Of a stretch of DNA of 64,000 nt, positions 1-9,218 are shown in pieces. Origin of the DNA: Pseudomonadota bacterium (lineage in GTDB: Bacteria; Pseudomonadota; Gammaproteobacteria; Burkholderiales; REEB80); NCBI GenBank assembly GCA_028873515.1, contig JAGWIG010000001.1, forward strand, positions 109,950 through 173,949, read 5' to 3'. The notes under the pieces are model-generated. The model saw nothing but the letters and a program-made list of their open reading frames with translations. It was not told where the DNA came from and ran no database searches. Within the stretch, counting starts at the first letter, position 1, and each line of letters opens with the position of its first letter. A program made the translations under genes and the position numbers.

Positions 1-933
1 AAGTTTCCTGTGAATGCCGAAGTCAAGTAGTTCAACGAGATCAGACTTGAGGCGCATAAGTAGAGGTTGGGTTTCAGGATCGCCTAACCGGCAGTTGAAT
101 TCCAGCGTTTTTGGGTTACCATTGCGATCGATCATGATCCCTGCGTAAAGAAAACCGGTATAGGGAATCCCCTCTTCCATCATACCAGAGATTGTTGGGT
201 GAATGATTTCACGCATAATACGGGCATGGAGCTCAGGTGTAACGATTGGTGCGGGGGAGTATGCCCCCATACCTCCGGTATTCGGACCCTTATCTCCATC
301 AAGAAGGCGTTTGTGATCTTGGCTGGTCGCGAGTGGTAGAATATTGATTCCATCACACATCACAATGAAGCTTGCTTCTTCCCCGGTTAGAAATTCTTCA
401 ATAAGAATGCTGCCTCCCTGCGCCAGAAGTAGTTCTATGGCTTCATGTGCAACAGAGTTTTCATGTGCAACAACAACCCCTTTACCGGCTGCTAGCCCAT
501 CAGCTTTGATAACGATGGGAACGCCTTGCTGCTGTACATAGTCATGGGCTTTAATCTTGTCATTAAAACTGGCGAAACCTGCCGTTGGAATGTCATGGCG
601 CCGCATAAAAGATTTAGCAAAAATTTTTGAGCTTTCGAGTTGTGCCGCAGCTTTTGTAGGCCCAAAAATTTTTAATCCACTTTGCTGGAAAATATCGACA
701 ATACCTTCAGCCAAAGGTGTTTCAGGTCCAACAACAGTGAAACTGATGTCTTCCTTTTTGGCAAAAGAAAGCCATTCTTTGATATTTTTTGCGCCGATAT
801 TGGTCAGGTTTTTATCTAGAGCCGTTCCGGCATTGCCAGGCGCGACAAATACTTCACTGATTCTGGGTGATTGAGAAATTTTCCAGGCTAGCGCATGTTC
901 GCGTCCACCGTTTCCGATAATTAGTATTTTCAT
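1..933 (-). CDS. purD: Phosphoribosylamine-glycine ligase (partial, C-terminus outside window)
   Basis: Reverse-strand translation from ATG at 933 begins MKILIIGNGGREHALAWKISQSP and contains GFLYAGIMIDRNGNPKTLEFNCRLGDPETQ, typical of PurD; open to the window edge. Confidence 0.95.
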   Translation of the reverse strand, partial: MKILIIGNGGREHALAWKISQSPRISEVFVAPGNAGTALDKNLTNIGAKNIKEWLSFAKKEDISFTVVGPETPLAEGIVDIFQQSGLKIFGPTKAAAQLESSKIFAKSFMRRHDIPTAGFASFNDKIKAHDYVQQQGVPIVIKADGLAAGKGVVVAHENSVAHEAIELLLAQGGSILIEEFLTGEEASFIVMCDGINILPLATSQDHKRLLDGDKGPNTGGMGAYSPAPIVTPELHARIMREIIHPTISGMMEEGIPYTGFLYAGIMIDRNGNPKTLEFNCRLGDPETQPLLMRLKSDLVELLDFGIHRKL

Positions 934-1032
934 TGATTTTGTACGCAGTTTCTTTTTGAAATTTAAATTTTGTATGAAAAATGAGCTTTTCAAAAAGAGG
1001 ATTAATATATATCAAAAACGCTTTTTAGGCAG

Positions 1033-2571
1033 TTAATGACGAAAATGACGGATACCTGTAAATACCATGGTTAAACCCAGTGTGTTAGCGGTCGCAATTA
1101 TCTCAGGATCACGAATGGAGCCACCAGGCTGGATAATTGTGCGGACTCCTGCCTGGGCAGCTTCTTTTATTCCGTCATCAAATGGAAAAAAGGCGTCGGA
1201 AGCAAGCACTGCACCTTGTGTGGATATTCCAGCCTGTTGGGCTTTTGTAATGGCTACCCGCACGCTGTCCACGCGACTTACTTGCCCAGCACCAATTCCA
1301 ATTGTTTGGTTTCCGCGCGCAAGGACAATCGCATTTGATTTTACGTCTTGAACGATGTTCCAGGCAAAAAGGAGATCGTGCATTTGATTTTCTGCTGGAG
1401 CAAGTTGAGTAACTACTGCAAGATCAGATTCAGACAGACCCCGATCATCAAAGGACTGTAATAGCCAACCAAAATTAAGCCTGCGGATATCCATCCCAAG
1501 CATTTCTGCGGTGTCTGGTTGAATTAAGCGTAATGATGGCTTGGATGAGAAAACTGATAATGCTTTTTCACTGAAATGGGGCGCGATAACCACTTCAGCA
1601 AACTGTTTGGAAATTAGCTCGGCGGTTGCCTCGTCTAATTCTTGATTTAAGGCAATAATGCCACCAAAAGCTGAAACAGGATCGGAGGAATAAGCCATAT
1701 GATAGGCTTTTGCTGAAGTATCTGATATGGCTGCACCGCAAGGATTGGCATGTTTTATAATGACACAGGCAATCCCATTGAGACGGTTTACGCATCGCCA
1801 GGCTGTATCGGCATCAGAAATATTGTTGAATGATAATGGTTTTCCCTGAAGCTGACGCCATGAGATTGTTTGTGAATCTCGATAGTAGGCAGCTACTTGA
1901 TGTGGATTTTCCCCGTAACGCAGACTGTCGGCGAGATGGATCTGGATATTTAATACGTTGGGGAATAGTTGTCGTTGTTTTTTGTCATTAAGCGAGGTCA
2001 AATAATTGCTGATGGCACCATCATAAGCGGCAGTATAGCTGAAAGCCTTTTTTGCCATTTCAAGCCGAAAGTTATCACTAATTAGACCATTATGGGCATC
2101 CAGTTCAACAATTAAAGATTTATAGTCATCCGGATGGGTCATAATGGTGACATGTTTATGATTTTTGGCCGCCGCCCGGATAATGGTAGGGCCTCCTATA
2201 TCAATTTGTTCAATTGCTTCAGAAAAGCCAGTATCTGCTTTAGCTATTGTTTGTATGAATGGATATAGGTTCACAACCGCGATATCAATTGCTTCAATTC
2301 CATGCTCATGCATTAATGCAGCATGGCTGGGATCGTCGGGTAGGGCTAAAAGCCCCCCATGTATCTTGGGGTGCAGGGTTTTTATACGGCCCTCAAACAT
2401 TTCGGGCATGTTCGTGTAGCTACTTATTTCTATCGCCTTAATCCCTTCGCTGGTTAAGGTAAGGTATGTACCGCCAGTAGACAATAATGAATACCCGTGC
2501 TTGATGAGCGCTTGGGCTAGATTGATGATTCCGGTTTTATCAGAAACACTAAGCAGGGCGTAATGGGTCAC
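1033..2571 (-). CDS. purH: Bifunctional AICAR transformylase/IMP cyclohydrolase
   Basis: 512 aa; MTHYALLSVSDKTGIINLAQAL, RYGENPHQ, KHANPCGAA and FFPFDDGI motifs. Confidence 0.97.
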   Translation of the reverse strand: MTHYALLSVSDKTGIINLAQALIKHGYSLLSTGGTYLTLTSEGIKAIEISSYTNMPEMFEGRIKTLHPKIHGGLLALPDDPSHAALMHEHGIEAIDIAVVNLYPFIQTIAKADTGFSEAIEQIDIGGPTIIRAAAKNHKHVTIMTHPDDYKSLIVELDAHNGLISDNFRLEMAKKAFSYTAAYDGAISNYLTSLNDKKQRQLFPNVLNIQIHLADSLRYGENPHQVAAYYRDSQTISWRQLQGKPLSFNNISDADTAWRCVNRLNGIACVIIKHANPCGAAISDTSAKAYHMAYSSDPVSAFGGIIALNQELDEATAELISKQFAEVVIAPHFSEKALSVFSSKPSLRLIQPDTAEMLGMDIRRLNFGWLLQSFDDRGLSESDLAVVTQLAPAENQMHDLLFAWNIVQDVKSNAIVLARGNQTIGIGAGQVSRVDSVRVAITKAQQAGISTQGAVLASDAFFPFDDGIKEAAQAGVRTIIQPGGSIRDPEIIATANTLGLTMVFTGIRHFRH

Positions 2572-2612
2572 AGATGACTTACACTTTAGAATATATAAAT
2601 AAACGTGAGTGG

Positions 2613-2846
2613 TTATTTAAGGCCATGTGCCTTCATCTTTTTACTGAGAGTATGCCGGTTAATTCCAAGATATTCGGCAGCAATCGTTTGGTTTCCTTCG
2701 GCATGATGCAATACAACCTCTAAAAGAGGTTTTTCGATGTTTGAGAGTACCATTTCATATAATCCAGAAGGTTTTTCCCCGTCAAGATCATTGAAATATT
2801 GTTGCATCATCCTTCGTAAACATATTGTAATATCATTTTCATTCAT
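2613..2846 (-). CDS. fis: Fis-family nucleoid-associated protein
   Basis: 77 aa; C-terminal HTH GNQTIAAEYLGINRHTLSKKMK; downstream of dusB as in many proteobacteria. Confidence 0.92.
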   Translation of the reverse strand: MNENDITICLRRMMQQYFNDLDGEKPSGLYEMVLSNIEKPLLEVVLHHAEGNQTIAAEYLGINRHTLSKKMKAHGLK

Positions 2847-2850
2847 CGGA

Positions 2851-3861
2851 TTAGGCTGCCAAATTTCCGGTTTTGGGGAGCTGGATGTTTATTTGCTCCT
2901 TCAACCTGTCAAGATAACTCTCAAGCGCATGCTTTTGTGCATGGGCGCAATCCAGTTGGTTAATCTGCTTTCGCAGGATTTCGCTTTTTGGCAGATCGGC
3001 AATGTACCAGCCAATATGTTTTCTGGCAATCCGTACCCCCATGTTAATCCCGTAAAATGAATAGAGTTCTTCAAGGTGTTCGATAATGACACTTTGATAA
3101 CCCAGAGAACTCATAGAGGGCAAAAGCTGGCCTGTTTCCAGATAATGTATTATATCCTTAAATATCCATGGCCGCCCTTGGGCAGCCCGGCCTATCATGA
3201 TTCCGTCTACACCCGTATTATCTAATATAGCCTTGGCTTTTTGAGGAGTGTTAATGTCACCGTTGGCAATGATAGGAATCTTAATATTCGATTTGATTTC
3301 TTTTACGGTTTCATATTCGGCGTAGCCCCCATAACCACAGGCGCGGGTACGACCATGTATGGTAAGAGCCGCAATGCCTGCAGATTCAGCTAGTTTTGCG
3401 ATAGTCATGGCATTTCGGTGTTCAGGATCCCAACCCGTTCTGGTTTTAAGCGTAACGGGTACTGTTACAGCACTGACTACGGCTTCGAGGATACGGGCAA
3501 CTAAATGTTCGTCTTTCATTAAAGCAGAGCCCGCCATTACATTGCATACTTTTTTGGCAGGGCACCCCATATTGATGTCAATGATCTGGGCCCCCTTGTC
3601 TTCGTTGTAACGGGCAGCCTTGGCCATCATGTCTGGGTTCGTCCCCGCAATTTGTACGGCAATGGGCGTAACTTCACCAAAGTGATCAGTACGTAAACGA
3701 CTTTTGCGTGTATCCCATAATTCAGGATTGTCAGATACCATTTCAGATATGGCAAGCCCCGCACCAAATTTTTTGCATAGCTGTCTGAAAGGACGATCGG
3801 TGATGCCAGCCATAGGCGCCATAATCAAGTTGTTGTTTAGAATTAGGGGGCCGATACGCAT
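2851..3861 (-). CDS. dusB: tRNA-dihydrouridine synthase B
   Basis: 336 aa; APMAGITDRPFRQLC, DINMGCPAKKV, IHGRTR, DGIMIGRAAQGRPW. Confidence 0.96.
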   Translation of the reverse strand: MRIGPLILNNNLIMAPMAGITDRPFRQLCKKFGAGLAISEMVSDNPELWDTRKSRLRTDHFGEVTPIAVQIAGTNPDMMAKAARYNEDKGAQIIDINMGCPAKKVCNVMAGSALMKDEHLVARILEAVVSAVTVPVTLKTRTGWDPEHRNAMTIAKLAESAGIAALTIHGRTRACGYGGYAEYETVKEIKSNIKIPIIANGDINTPQKAKAILDNTGVDGIMIGRAAQGRPWIFKDIIHYLETGQLLPSMSSLGYQSVIIEHLEELYSFYGINMGVRIARKHIGWYIADLPKSEILRKQINQLDCAHAQKHALESYLDRLKEQINIQLPKTGNLAA

Positions 3862-3930
3862 GTGGTCTCATTAAGAAGTAACGAGATTAATTCTAAACGA
3901 ATTCTCGGGGTTCAGGAAGTTATTGGTGTT

Positions 3931-6621
3931 TTAATGGGCAGATTCCCAGTTGTTCCCAGATCCAACAGATACTTCGAGTGGAATGTCCAAAGTTATTACA
4001 TTGCACATTAATTCTGGTAAAGCTAGACATATAGGCGTTACCTCATTCTCGGGGACTTCAAGAACCAGTTCATCATGAACCTGCATGATGAGTCTCGAAT
4101 CAAGATGATTGTGTTGAATCCATGTTTCAACCTCAATCATGGCAAGTTTTATGATATCAGCCGCTGTTCCTTGCATTGGAGCATTAATCGCGGCCCGTTC
4201 TGCTGCCTGACGCCTAGGCATGGAAGATGCGGTGATTTCCGGTAACCAGAGTTTGCGCCCAAGAAGGGTTTCAACATATCCTTGACGCTTTGCTGATTCA
4301 CGTGTTTTTTGCATATAGTCAGCAACACCTGGGTAGCGAGTGAAATAGCGATCGATATAGCTTTGTGCTGCTAACCGGCTGATGGAAAGCTGGTTAGCCA
4401 ATCCAAAAGATGACATGCCATAGATAAGCCCAAAGTTTATTGCTTTGGCGGCACGACGTTCTGCGGCTGTAACTTCTTCCGGAGCATGGCCGAAAATTTC
4501 GGCAGCCGTAGCCTGATGAATGTCCTGTCCTTCACGAAAGGCCCTGATAAGTGAAGCATCCTGAGACAGGTGAGCCATAATACGCAGTTCAACCTGTGAA
4601 TAGTCTGCTGCAACTAGAAGATGATGTGCAGGCGCAATAAAAGCTTCTCTAATTCTACGACCCTCAATGGTTCGAACAGGAATGTTTTGCAGGTTTGGAT
4701 CAGAACTCGCCAATCGCCCCGTTATGGCCACAGACTGGCTGTAATTGGTATGGACACGGCCAGTATGGAGATTGATACTTCGAGGAAGCTTGTCGGTATA
4801 GGTTGATTTAAGTTTAGCAAGGCTACGGTATTCCAGTAAAATTTTGGGGAGTGGATAGTCAGGGGCCAGAAGCTCAAGAACTGATTCATCGGTGGATGCA
4901 GCACCTGATGGGGTTTTGCGCTTAATGGGTAATCCAAGCCGTCCAAATAGGATTTCGCCAATTTGTTTGGGTGAATTTAGATTGAACTTGCCTTCTGCAG
5001 CTTCGTAAGCTTGCTGCTCAAGATTTAGCATGCGAAGCCCGAGGTCATGGCTTTGCTTCATTAGGAGTTGGGTATCGATGAGCACACCGTGACGCTCCAT
5101 GTTTCCTAATATTGGGATTAAGGGAATTTCAAGATTACTGTAGATATGGTTCAGTCCTTGCTGTAACTGGATTTGAGGCCATAATTGCTGGTGGAGCTGA
5201 AGGGTAATATCCGCGTCTTCAGCTGCATAAGCCGTCGCCAGATCAATGGCTACTTCCTCGAACTTGATTTGTTTCGTTCCCTTCCCTGCCACTTCTTCAT
5301 AAGTTATGGTTGTTTCATTGAGATGGCGTTTTGCAAGAGCATCCATGTTGTGGGGAAGATGCGCCTCAAGAACATAGGACTCAAGCATGGTGTCATGGAG
5401 AATTCCTTCAAGACGTATATTGTGGTTCAAGAAAACATGACGATCATATTTCAGGTTTTGGCCTATTTTTGTAATGTCGGGATTTTCAAGCAGGGGCTTT
5501 AATAATTTAAGGGCTGTGTTGATGGGTATTTGTTCGGTATTGTCTGTATTGATATGGGCCAAGGGAACATAGGCAGCTTCATGTGGCATGAGGGCAAAAG
5601 AAAGGCCAACAATCTTTGCTTCCATGGCATCAAGACTGGTTGTTTCAGTATCAATACAGACAAAATGATATTGTTGAATCTTGCTTATCCATTGTTCTAA
5701 TTGGGTTTCAGTAGTAACAGTTTCATAATTCCTTACAGAATAAGGGGTAATGGGTTGTTTTTCTTCGTTTGACTTGGAAGGTTGAATATCGGTAAGCCAG
5801 GATTTGAATCCTGACTGCCTGAAAATTCTGTCAAGCGAAGAGTTATCCTGAGGTTTTGGAATAAGTGATTCTGGCGAAACATCAAGATCCAGATCACATC
5901 GGATTGTAGCGAGATTTTTGGAAAGGGGTAACCAATCCAGGGCGAGGCGCAGGTTGTCTCCAACATTACCAGGAATTTCTGAAGCATGCTCCATGAGATT
6001 TTCAAGGGAGCCATACTCGCATAGCCATTTAATAGCGGTTTTAGGCCCACATTTATTAACGCCTCGAATATTATCAATTTTGTCTCCTGTCAAGGCGAGG
6101 AAATCGACAATTAAACCGGGGGGAACCCCAAATTTTTTCTGGACACCAGCCTCATCTAATTTTTCCCCTGTCATGGTATTGATTAGGGTTGTTTCGGCAC
6201 TTACGAGCTGAGCTAAATCTTTGTCTCCAGTAGAGATCAAAGTTTCAATGCCGAGATTGCGAGCCTTATGTGCAAGGGTACCTATGACATCATCGGCTTC
6301 GACCCCATTAACGACTAAAAAAGGCCATCCCATTGCATTAATAGCATCATATAAGGGGTTTATCTGTACACGTAAATTGTCCGGCATCGGGGGGCGGGTA
6401 GCCTTGTATTCTGGATCGAGATCATTTCGGAATGTCGGGCCTTTGGCGTCAAAAACACACGCACTGTAATCAACGGTATAATCTTTATGAATTCGTCGCA
6501 GCATATTGAGTACGCCATACATTGCGCCTGTCGGGGTTCCATCAGGGCTCCGTAGATCCGGGAGTGCATGATAAGCCCGGTATAGATATGAAGATCCATC
6601 GATTAACAATAATTTTTTCAT
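3931..6621 (-). CDS. polA: DNA polymerase I
   Basis: 896 aa; 5'-exonuclease, 3'-exonuclease (CIDTETTSLDAM) and polymerase (DYSQVELRIMAHLS, QVHDELVLEVP) motifs. Confidence 0.98.
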   Translation of the reverse strand: MKKLLLIDGSSYLYRAYHALPDLRSPDGTPTGAMYGVLNMLRRIHKDYTVDYSACVFDAKGPTFRNDLDPEYKATRPPMPDNLRVQINPLYDAINAMGWPFLVVNGVEADDVIGTLAHKARNLGIETLISTGDKDLAQLVSAETTLINTMTGEKLDEAGVQKKFGVPPGLIVDFLALTGDKIDNIRGVNKCGPKTAIKWLCEYGSLENLMEHASEIPGNVGDNLRLALDWLPLSKNLATIRCDLDLDVSPESLIPKPQDNSSLDRIFRQSGFKSWLTDIQPSKSNEEKQPITPYSVRNYETVTTETQLEQWISKIQQYHFVCIDTETTSLDAMEAKIVGLSFALMPHEAAYVPLAHINTDNTEQIPINTALKLLKPLLENPDITKIGQNLKYDRHVFLNHNIRLEGILHDTMLESYVLEAHLPHNMDALAKRHLNETTITYEEVAGKGTKQIKFEEVAIDLATAYAAEDADITLQLHQQLWPQIQLQQGLNHIYSNLEIPLIPILGNMERHGVLIDTQLLMKQSHDLGLRMLNLEQQAYEAAEGKFNLNSPKQIGEILFGRLGLPIKRKTPSGAASTDESVLELLAPDYPLPKILLEYRSLAKLKSTYTDKLPRSINLHTGRVHTNYSQSVAITGRLASSDPNLQNIPVRTIEGRRIREAFIAPAHHLLVAADYSQVELRIMAHLSQDASLIRAFREGQDIHQATAAEIFGHAPEEVTAAERRAAKAINFGLIYGMSSFGLANQLSISRLAAQSYIDRYFTRYPGVADYMQKTRESAKRQGYVETLLGRKLWLPEITASSMPRRQAAERAAINAPMQGTAADIIKLAMIEVETWIQHNHLDSRLIMQVHDELVLEVPENEVTPICLALPELMCNVITLDIPLEVSVGSGNNWESAH

Positions 6622-6635
6622 TAGGCAAACCTTAA

Positions 6636-7364
6636 ATGAGCACTTCTGACAAACTTCCGAAAATCGTTGATATTGATATGCATAATCAGCCTTATAATGC
6701 CCGTGAGTCCTGGCGAGTATTTGAAATCATGTCAGAATTCGTTGAATCAACTGAAAGATTGAGTCGCATCAGCCCAGCTGTAAGTATATTTGGTAGTGCA
6801 AGAGTTGCGGAAGACCATCCTTATTATCAATTAACTGAAGAAATTGCCCGTCAATTGTCTGATGCTGGTTTTTCTGTACTGTCGGGGGGTGGCCCCGGTA
6901 TTATGGAAGCGGCCAATAAAGGTGCATTTTATGGTAAATCTCCTTCAGTAGGCCTGAATATCCAGTTACCACATGAGCAGAATAATAACCGATATCAGGA
7001 TATTAGCCAGACGTTTCGTCATTTTTTTGCCCGGAAGGTCATGTTTGTAAAGTTTGCTTCCGCATATGTTGTTATGCCCGGAGGTTTTGGAACCATGGAT
7101 GAGCTGATGGAGGCACTTACCCTGGTGCAGACCGGAAAAAGTCGTAAAATTCCAATCATTCTGGTCAATAGTGTATTTTGGCAGGATTTGGTTAATTGGT
7201 TTCGTAATACTCTAGTCAGAGAAGGCATGATAGATGCGGCCGACCTTGATCTTATCAAGATTATCGATGAGCCAAAAGAGGTTGTGGCAGCAATTTTCCA
7301 CCATTATGAAACCCGTGGTTTTGAGCCAAGTGCGGCTGAACGGGAAATACAACTAAATCTTTAG
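6636..7364 (+). CDS. LOG-family (TIGR00730-type) protein
   Basis: 242 aa; SGGGPGIMEAANKGA and MPGGFGTMDELMEALTLVQTGK motifs. Confidence 0.9.
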   Translation: MSTSDKLPKIVDIDMHNQPYNARESWRVFEIMSEFVESTERLSRISPAVSIFGSARVAEDHPYYQLTEEIARQLSDAGFSVLSGGGPGIMEAANKGAFYGKSPSVGLNIQLPHEQNNNRYQDISQTFRHFFARKVMFVKFASAYVVMPGGFGTMDELMEALTLVQTGKSRKIPIILVNSVFWQDLVNWFRNTLVREGMIDAADLDLIKIIDEPKEVVAAIFHHYETRGFEPSAAEREIQLNL

Positions 7365-7488
7365 GTGAAATCCGGCCAGAATTTGCTAGTTCGATATCTG
7401 GTAGGGAAAACTCGGTCTAGGCAATTAGCTTGACGTAATGGATAATGAGGGCGCTGCCCGGCTCCAAATAATTGATGGCTCCGATGAC

Positions 7489-8436
7489 ATGTCTGTATAT
7501 ACAACTGTAACAATGCAGGAAACGGCTCAATGGCTGGCTGATTATGATATTGGCATGCCAGTTGAACTAGAAGGTATTGCATCAGGAATTGAAAATACCA
7601 ATTATTTTCTTACGACGGACCGAGGTCGATTTGTACTGACGATTTTTGAAAAATTAACTTCTCAGGAACTCTCGTTTTATCTTGATTTGCTTGCCCATCT
7701 TGCTTATCGCGGTGTTCCATGTCCCGGTCCAGTACCTCGTCGCGCCGGAGGATATTTGGGAACTTTCAAGAATAAACCGGCGTGCCTCTCTATTTGTCTT
7801 CCTGGCCGTTCCATTTTGAAGCCAACCGTTTATCACTGTGCACAGGTTGGAGAAGCATTGGCAAGACTGCATCTTGCAGGCAATGATTTTAATGGGACAA
7901 TGGATAATCCGCGGGGCCCGCATTGGTGGACCCGAGAGTCGCCACGCGTGCTCCCATTACTTGATGATGAACGGGCAGCTTTGCTACGTCAGGAAGTTGT
8001 TTATCAGGCGGGTCTCGCGCAGGCAGGTATTCCCCGCGGCTTTATTCATGCCGACTTATTTCGGGATAATGTACTTTTTGAAAATAATGAAATGGGCGGG
8101 ATGATTGATTTCTATTTCGCATGTAAGGATTGCCTGCTTTATGATTTGGCTATTACTGTGAATGATTGGTGCACTCCAAGTGGACAGATGGATCAAAAAA
8201 GGATGAAAGCATTATTGTCCGCCTACCATCATATTCGTCCTCTTACCTCTGAAGAACATGCAGTCTGGCTGGGTATGCTGCGAGCTGGCGCATTACGATT
8301 TTGGCTTTCCCGATTGCTTGATTTTTATTTCCCTAGACCAGGGGATTTAACACACGCCAAGGATCCGGGTCAATTTGAACGCTTATTAAGATATTATATC
8401 TCTCGATCCAGTCAATTGAGCGAGTGGTGGGTATGA
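7489..8436 (+). CDS. thrB: Homoserine kinase (ThrB, ChoK-like fold)
   Basis: MSVYTTVT N-terminus, GIENTNYFL, FIHADLFRDNVLF. Start placed at the internal ATG 7489 rather than ORF start 7438. Confidence 0.9.
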   Translation: MSVYTTVTMQETAQWLADYDIGMPVELEGIASGIENTNYFLTTDRGRFVLTIFEKLTSQELSFYLDLLAHLAYRGVPCPGPVPRRAGGYLGTFKNKPACLSICLPGRSILKPTVYHCAQVGEALARLHLAGNDFNGTMDNPRGPHWWTRESPRVLPLLDDERAALLRQEVVYQAGLAQAGIPRGFIHADLFRDNVLFENNEMGGMIDFYFACKDCLLYDLAITVNDWCTPSGQMDQKRMKALLSAYHHIRPLTSEEHAVWLGMLRAGALRFWLSRLLDFYFPRPGDLTHAKDPGQFERLLRYYISRSSQLSEWWV

Positions 8437-8443
8437 TAAAAAC

Positions 8444-9193
8444 GTGGCGAACGTAGTGAAAACAGAGATAAAAATAGTAAAAAGTATTCCGTTAATAGAA
8501 GGATGGCGCTGGATTGTTCAAGCTTTAAGGCTGTTTCATGCCAGGCCGTTGGAGTGGCTACTCTATACATTCATACTTATGGGATTAAGCCTGGTTTTGG
8601 CCCAGCTTGGGGTGTTCGGTACTCTTTTGCTGCCTCTTTTATTACCGGTATTTACTGGTGGGTTTATGCAAGCTGCGCGAGAAGCTTTTCAAGGCGGGAA
8701 GCTAACACCTCGGCTGTTATTTTCAGGTTTTGATCGTCGAGGAGCGCGTTTGGTATCTTTAGGCGGATTATATCTTGTTTGTATTATCAGTCTTTCTGGA
8801 TATTTGCAACTAAGCGGTTTGTTACCATCTGGTTTTAATCCCGCTTCGATCAAACCGGGCACTCCAGAATATCATTTTTTGATTACCCATTCGACACGGT
8901 TATTGATTGCAGCATTGATTGAGCTTGTAGTGCTTCTTCCAGTATCAATGGCCACACTTTTTGCCCCAGCCCTAATTATGTTTCATGAGCTGAGTGCTTT
9001 TGCTGCCCTTAGACTTAGTTTCCTTGCCTGCTGCCGTAATATTGGTGCTTTAGTCGTTTACGGGTTTTTTGTGACTTTAGGGGGAATACTTATCCTGCTT
9101 AGTGCAGGGTTTGCTGTATTCATCATTGCCCCCCTTGTTTTCCTTTCTACCTTCGCAGGCTATATAAAACTGTTTGAGGTAGATAAGAAATAG
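8444..9193 (+). CDS. BPSS1780-family multi-pass membrane protein
   Basis: 249 aa with multiple hydrophobic segments and GWRWIVQALRLFHARPLEW N-terminus; GTG start. Confidence 0.7.
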   Translation: MANVVKTEIKIVKSIPLIEGWRWIVQALRLFHARPLEWLLYTFILMGLSLVLAQLGVFGTLLLPLLLPVFTGGFMQAAREAFQGGKLTPRLLFSGFDRRGARLVSLGGLYLVCIISLSGYLQLSGLLPSGFNPASIKPGTPEYHFLITHSTRLLIAALIELVVLLPVSMATLFAPALIMFHELSAFAALRLSFLACCRNIGALVVYGFFVTLGGILILLSAGFAVFIIAPLVFLSTFAGYIKLFEVDKK

Positions 9194-9218
9194 GCTAATC
9201 CATAATTATATTGATACT

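Noticed and set aside
952-997. Inverted repeat CTTTTTGAAA / TTTCAAAAAG between purH and purD
   Set aside because: AT-rich arms with a 26-nt spacer; such repeats are expected by chance in this composition.
5733-6077. 114-aa antisense ORF inside polA (and many similar 60-220 aa ORFs overlapping known genes, e.g. 14479..15141 in holA, 60056..60817 in metH)
   Set aside because: They lie opposite or out of frame within clearly recognised conserved genes, have no recognisable domain and look like chance open frames.
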